64,000 bases of DNA from Albitalea sp966211955 (GTDB taxonomy: Bacteria; Pseudomonadota; Gammaproteobacteria; Burkholderiales; Burkholderiaceae_C), in contig CBIHOF010000014.1 in assembly GCA_966211955.1 (NCBI GenBank), positions 1 to 64,000 of the forward strand, in the 5' to 3' direction. The notes under the pieces were generated by a model, which did no database searches, was not told the DNA's origin, and saw only the letters and a program-made list of their open reading frames with translations. Positions within the stretch are counted from its first letter, which is position 1; each line of letters opens with the position of its first letter. The translations under genes and the position numbers were made by a program. Below are positions 60,598-64,000 of this stretch, piece after piece.

Positions 60598-61422
60598 TTA
60601 CGTCCCTTGCGACTTGGGAGGAATTGCCTTCGTCCAGTCCTCCACATCCTTCTCGGACATGGTGCCGAACGGCACGCGTCCGTCCTCGTAGCCCTGTTCA
60701 CGCGTGTCGGGCAGGTACTGCTCGCGCGACAGCAGGGTGCCGGCGCACACCTGCGTCTGGGGTGGTGGCAGCTGCGCCTCGTGCCGCAAGCGGTCCATCA
60801 GCTCGTGCAGGAGCCATGGCGGCATCAACGCCCGCTCGCCGGGGTAGATGAAGCCGAAGAGCACCAGGTGGCTCAGCAGGACCCGCCAGTGCGTACCGAA
60901 GCGGTCACGCAAGCGCATCCAGTCCATGTTGCCGGCGCAGGCCTTGAGCAAGTGGGCCACGTCGGCGCCGTCGTAGCGCTCGCGCTCCATGATGAAGGCT
61001 TTGGTCCACAGCGTTTCCTCGGCGGGGCACACCAGCACGGGCTCGCCCAGCACTTCGGATTCGCTCGCATGGCGGAACCAGTCGTCCTCCACCGGCGACA
61101 GGCCGTTGCCCGAGTTGAAGATCAGGTCCACGAAGACATCGCCGCAGTGCGCCTTGGCGAGCCAGTGCGGGAAGGTGAGCTCCGTGTGATAGCCGAACTT
61201 GGCGAGCGTGGTCTCCACGCGTTCGTAGTCGGCACGGCGGATGAAGAGGTCCAGGTCCTTCGTGTCGCGGTGGATGCCGGTGTAGTGCGCGAAGGCGAAG
61301 GCGCCGCCCACGAGGAAGGGAATGCCGTCGGCGTTCAGCGCCCGCAACACCTGCCGGTAGAAGGTGGTCGCATCCGAATCCATCTGGTGCCAGGGCAAGA
61401 CCCCGGTGAAGACTGCTGCCAT
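60598..61422 (-). CDS. Nucleotidyltransferase-fold protein (MNT/AbiEii-like)
   Basis: 274 residues. Nucleotidyltransferase signature: FLVGGAFAFAHYTGIHRDTK then DLDLFI, i.e. the GG helix followed by DxDL metal-binding acids, plus a third acid in VFVDLIFN. Minimal-NTase proteins modify RNA, proteins or small molecules; target unknown. Start at the ATG at 61422 with AAGG 6 nt upstream; 61383 is possible. Divergent from a metallophosphoesterase gene 111 nt away. Confidence 0.75.
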   Translation of the reverse strand: MAAVFTGVLPWHQMDSDATTFYRQVLRALNADGIPFLVGGAFAFAHYTGIHRDTKDLDLFIRRADYERVETTLAKFGYHTELTFPHWLAKAHCGDVFVDLIFNSGNGLSPVEDDWFRHASESEVLGEPVLVCPAEETLWTKAFIMERERYDGADVAHLLKACAGNMDWMRLRDRFGTHWRVLLSHLVLFGFIYPGERALMPPWLLHELMDRLRHEAQLPPPQTQVCAGTLLSREQYLPDTREQGYEDGRVPFGTMSEKDVEDWTKAIPPKSQGT

Positions 61423-61533
61423 GGGTGCCTTGTAGAGGTGTGTCCTGCCCAGCTCAGAGCAACGGGCATGCCGGGAGCGGGCGCACGGATTGCAGGAGAG
61501 GGGCACAACGACTTCCACTGAAGAGGAATGAGC

Positions 61534-62292
61534 ATGGGCGCCGAGCTATCCAAGACCGTCCGTTTCGCCTGTGTCGGCGACATCCACTGCACCAAGGATT
61601 CCGCCGGGTCCCTGCGCAACTTCTTCTCCCAGGCGAGCGAAGCTGCCGACGTGCTGCTGCTGTGTGGAGATTTGACCGACTACGGCATGGTCGTCGAGGC
61701 GAAGGTGCTGGCCGACGAGCTGAGCGTGGTGTCCAAGCCCATGATTGCGGTTCTCGGCAACCATGACTATGAATCCGGCATTCCGGATGAAGTGCGCAAG
61801 GTGCTCAACACCGCCGGCGTGCAGGTGCTGGATGGCGAGGCGGTGGAAGTGCTGGGCGTGGGCATCGCGGGCGCCAAGGGCTTTTGCGGTGGATTCGGGC
61901 GCGGCTCGCTCGGGCCTTGGGGCGAGCAGGCCATCAAGGTGTTCGTGAACGAGGCCATCCAGGAGGCGCTGAAGCTTGAATCGGCGCTGGCGAAGCTGCG
62001 CACGCCGCGGCGGATTGCGCTGCTGCATTACTCGCCCATCGTGGGGACGGTGGAGGGGGAGCCGGTGGAGATCTTTCCGTTCCTCGGCAGCAGCCGGCTC
62101 GAGGACCCGCTGGTGCGCTACCCGGTGGATTGGGTGGTTCACGGCCATGCTCACCGTGGCGCGTTGGAAGGCAAGACGGTGAGCGGTGTGCCGGTTTACA
62201 ACGTGGCGAAGCCTTTGCTGCAGCGGATGATGGCTGACAGGCCGCCGTTCAGGGTGCTGGAGGTGGTGGTGGAGGCGGCCGTCGCGGCGTAG
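61534..62292 (+). CDS. Calcineurin-type metallophosphoesterase
   Basis: 252 residues. Two-metal phosphoesterase motifs in order: VGDIHC, LLCGDLTDYG, VLGNHDYE, LLHYSPIVG and VHGHAHRGALEG. Cytoplasmic. Substrate unknown; relatives cleave phosphodiesters or nucleotides. An AGAGGA ribosome binding site fits the ATG at 61534 and not the ATG at 61528. Paired divergently with a nucleotidyltransferase-fold gene, an arrangement of opposite chemistries. Confidence 0.9.
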   Translation: MGAELSKTVRFACVGDIHCTKDSAGSLRNFFSQASEAADVLLLCGDLTDYGMVVEAKVLADELSVVSKPMIAVLGNHDYESGIPDEVRKVLNTAGVQVLDGEAVEVLGVGIAGAKGFCGGFGRGSLGPWGEQAIKVFVNEAIQEALKLESALAKLRTPRRIALLHYSPIVGTVEGEPVEIFPFLGSSRLEDPLVRYPVDWVVHGHAHRGALEGKTVSGVPVYNVAKPLLQRMMADRPPFRVLEVVVEAAVAA

Positions 62293-62434
62293 AGCTCGCG
62301 CTGGAACGAGGGCGCTGTTCAAGGCCGCCATTCGCCGAACTGGGCGGGTTTGGCCGCGTTCATCCGCCGCTTGCCCATGGGTGTCAGGCGCGACCATGCG
62401 AGGCATACCGCAAGCTGCCCGGAGACCGCGCCCC

Positions 62435-63385
62435 ATGGACACCAAGACCCGCCCCGAACTCATTGCCGGCGAAGAAGGCGCGCTGCTGCGCCTGCGCGCC
62501 TTGCTCGACCATGCGCCGACGGCGATGGCCTTCGTGCGCGGGGGCCGGTTCGAGGTGGTCAGCGATGCGATGAACCACCTGTTCGGGCACGACGAAGGTG
62601 CGGGTCTGGCGGGTGGGAGCGTGGCATCGACCCAGGTGTCGCCTGCTGCGCACGCGATGCTCGTCGAGCGTTTGGCCGCAGCCTTTACGGGCGGCCGGCC
62701 TCTGGACGAAGAGATCGAATACGTGCGCCGCGACGGCAGCCGCTTCTGGGGCCGTCTGCAGGCGCAACCGGTGCAGTGGAATGCCAAGGACGACGACACG
62801 CTGTGGATCGTCGAGGACGTTTCCGTGGCCCGCCAGCAGCGCCTGCAACCGCGCTGGGGCACGCGGCACGACCCGGTGACCGAGCTTGCCAACCGCCGCG
62901 AATTCGAGCGTCGAGTGGCCGACCATGTGGGCAGCCAGCGGCGCCTGCCGGTGTCGGTGGTGTGGGTGGACATCGACCACTTCCGCGAGGTGGCGGCGCG
63001 CTTTGATGCGGAGGCTGCGGATCGGTTTCTCTATCTCATCGGCCGTTTGCTGGTGAGCAAGGTGCGGGCGTCGGATGTGGTGGCGCGGATCGAGGCTGAT
63101 CGGTTTGCGGTGCTGCTGCCGGAATGTGATCAGCACTATGCGCAGTTCGTCGGTGAGAAGCTGCGCTCGTCAGTCGCAGGGTATCGGCTGCGCTGGGGTG
63201 TGCAGTCGACCAAGGTGAAGTGCTGCGTGGGGGTGGTGCAGCTGCATCGCTCGCTGGACACGGTGGAATCGGTGCTGGATGCCGCGGCCGAGGCGTGCAA
63301 TCGGGCGAAGGAAGCGGGCGGGGACAGCGTGAGGCTGTTCGTGCCGGAGGCGAGTGGGGATACGCAGATGGCGGGGTTGGATTGA
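62435..63385 (+). CDS. PAS-GGDEF protein with degenerate active site
   Basis: 316 residues, soluble. A PAS domain (about 25-135: LLDHAPTAMAFVRGGRFEVV) and GGDEF domain (about 150-310: DPVTELANRREFERRV, VWVDIDHFREVAARF). The catalytic GGDEF is EADRF (220-224), so no cyclase activity is expected, whereas the inhibitory site RASD (211-214) is intact. That combination suggests a c-di-GMP receptor. Start at the ATG at 62435 after GGAGA. Confidence 0.85.
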   Translation: MDTKTRPELIAGEEGALLRLRALLDHAPTAMAFVRGGRFEVVSDAMNHLFGHDEGAGLAGGSVASTQVSPAAHAMLVERLAAAFTGGRPLDEEIEYVRRDGSRFWGRLQAQPVQWNAKDDDTLWIVEDVSVARQQRLQPRWGTRHDPVTELANRREFERRVADHVGSQRRLPVSVVWVDIDHFREVAARFDAEAADRFLYLIGRLLVSKVRASDVVARIEADRFAVLLPECDQHYAQFVGEKLRSSVAGYRLRWGVQSTKVKCCVGVVQLHRSLDTVESVLDAAAEACNRAKEAGGDSVRLFVPEASGDTQMAGLD

Positions 63386-63406
63386 GGCCTCCCCTGGTAA
63401 CGGCGA

Positions 63407-63586
63407 CTAGCCGTGCTTGCCCCCTGAGGCTGTTGACCGACCTGCCTTCGGCATCCGAATCGGCTTCGCCACACCAAGTGCAACGCCGATCTTGTTGGTC
63501 TTCACCGCGGCTGCCTTCAACGCTCGCTTGATTTCGGGCGTGCTCAGCGCGAAGCGTTCTTTGCGATCTTTTGAAGCTTTAGCCAT
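63407..63586 (-). CDS. Small basic protein overlapping the zeta-toxin 3' end
   Basis: 59 residues (MAKASKDRKERFALSTPEIK ... KTNKIGVALGVAKPIRMPKA), strongly basic. TGGAGAG gives a ribosome binding site 7 nt before the ATG at 63586. Its first 43 nt overlap the end of the zeta-toxin reading frame in another frame, so the two were once coupled. It may be a toxin partner; family not recognised. It converges with the GGDEF gene. Confidence 0.6.
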   Translation of the reverse strand: MAKASKDRKERFALSTPEIKRALKAAAVKTNKIGVALGVAKPIRMPKAGRSTASGGKHG

Positions 63587-64000
63587 GAACTCTCCAGAAG
63601 GATTTCGGTGGGTTCGCCTTCCGCGCCGTGTGCTACTTCGGCGGGCAAAGCATCAGTGAGACTCTCGTGGACCACCCAGCTGTTGGCTAGCGGCATGTAG
63701 AGCTCAAACAGATTGATAGCGCTGCGTCCAAATCGTCGCTGAACAACATCGCGCGGAATGTAGTGCCCACCGGTCTCACACGGCGCAAGACGCGGCGATA
63801 CGACTCTGCGGCGGACGGTTGGATGACATAGAAGAGCCGCACCGTATAACCAGCGTCCCGAAGGCGCCGCAGAAATGGCGCAAACGACCGGCTGGACAGT
63901 GTGCTCTCGAAGCCAAACTCATTCCTGCCTCGCTCAGCGCGCGAAGTCGGTGGAGCATGATTCGCCCGGCCTCCATTGCGACGGTCGAGGCATTGGGTCC
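63544..64000 (-). pseudogene. Zeta-toxin family kinase gene, two frameshifts, cut by the window edge
   Basis: Three reading frames in succession give one zeta-like protein: STVAMEAGRIMLHRLRALSE, then NEFGFESTLSSRSFAPFLRR and AGYTVRLFYVIQPSAAESYR, then ETGGHYIPRDVVQRRFGRSA and INLFELYMPLANSWVV. These match the mid and C-terminal parts of zeta-type P-loop kinases (AFESTLS, RV..GGH.IP, RRF..S..NL.ELY.PLADSW). Each shift needs one missing base, near 63923 and near 63775. The Walker A end lies beyond the window. Either a decayed gene or two sequencing errors. Confidence 0.75.

Overview
The window is high-GC DNA (roughly two thirds G+C by eye), gene dense and mostly intact. Several features point to an aerobic betaproteobacterium of the order Burkholderiales, probably near the Rubrivivax/Leptothrix/Ideonella (Sphaerotilaceae) group. 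These are an aceE-aceF-lpdA pyruvate dehydrogenase cluster with lipoyl domains on both E2 and E3, a proteasome-like Ntn hydrolase resembling the betaproteobacterial homologue BPH, minCDE, a PEP-CTERM protein, DUF1415/DUF3016/DUF488 proteins and many hybrid histidine kinases. I see no rRNA, tRNA, CRISPR array, prophage or insertion sequence. The placement is inferred from gene content and not from a database search.

Layout. 24-6309 (+) is a six-gene run in which every junction is a 4-nt stop/start overlap: thioesterase, nitroreductase, 2-hydroxyacid dehydrogenase, fused osmoprotectant binding protein/permease, RmuC and an MFS exporter. 6320-10718 (-) holds a glutaredoxin-like secreted protein, oligopeptidase A, FolD and a FixJ-type response regulator. 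That regulator is coupled to a PAS histidine kinase (10715-13261), which is divergent from aceE. 13430-20227 (+) is the pyruvate dehydrogenase operon, with the proteasome-like gene inserted between E2 and E3. 20271-24888 is a LapG/LapD c-di-GMP-controlled adhesin-release module with a divergent TolC-type outer-membrane gene; the adhesin itself is not in the window. 24905-30527 (-) is a four-gene phosphorelay cluster. 30738-38938 holds a BON lipoprotein, a zinc alcohol dehydrogenase, an ABC exporter, a three-PAS hybrid kinase, a FrnE/DsbA-like protein and a cysteine-rich secreted protein. 39017-47315 mixes unknown genes with a MocR regulator, a LysE exporter, a threonine/serine dehydratase, a diguanylate cyclase next to a periplasmic binding protein, and small conserved proteins. 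47331-49973 has another hybrid kinase and the PEP-CTERM protein. 50438-53516 is minCDE plus a proline-rich unknown. 53533-57748 is a string of small housekeeping and unknown genes. 57842-60490 encodes a giant TonB/TolA-like protein. The right end has a nucleotidyltransferase/metallophosphoesterase pair, a degenerate GGDEF protein and a frameshifted zeta-toxin gene with a small overlapping ORF.

How the parts connect. Two themes dominate. The first is central carbon entry through pyruvate dehydrogenase, with a probable dedicated two-component regulator transcribed away from it across a box-rich intergenic region. The second is signalling: six histidine kinases, two stand-alone response regulators and three GGDEF-family proteins, one an active-looking cyclase and two degenerate. 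The most unusual items are the proteasome homologue inside the pyruvate dehydrogenase operon, a palindromic REP-like element read in frame as part of the LpdA linker, the very long pentad-repeat helix of the TonB-like protein, a candidate sigma-54 promoter with an adjacent palindrome upstream of the PEP-CTERM gene, and the decayed zeta toxin at the edge.
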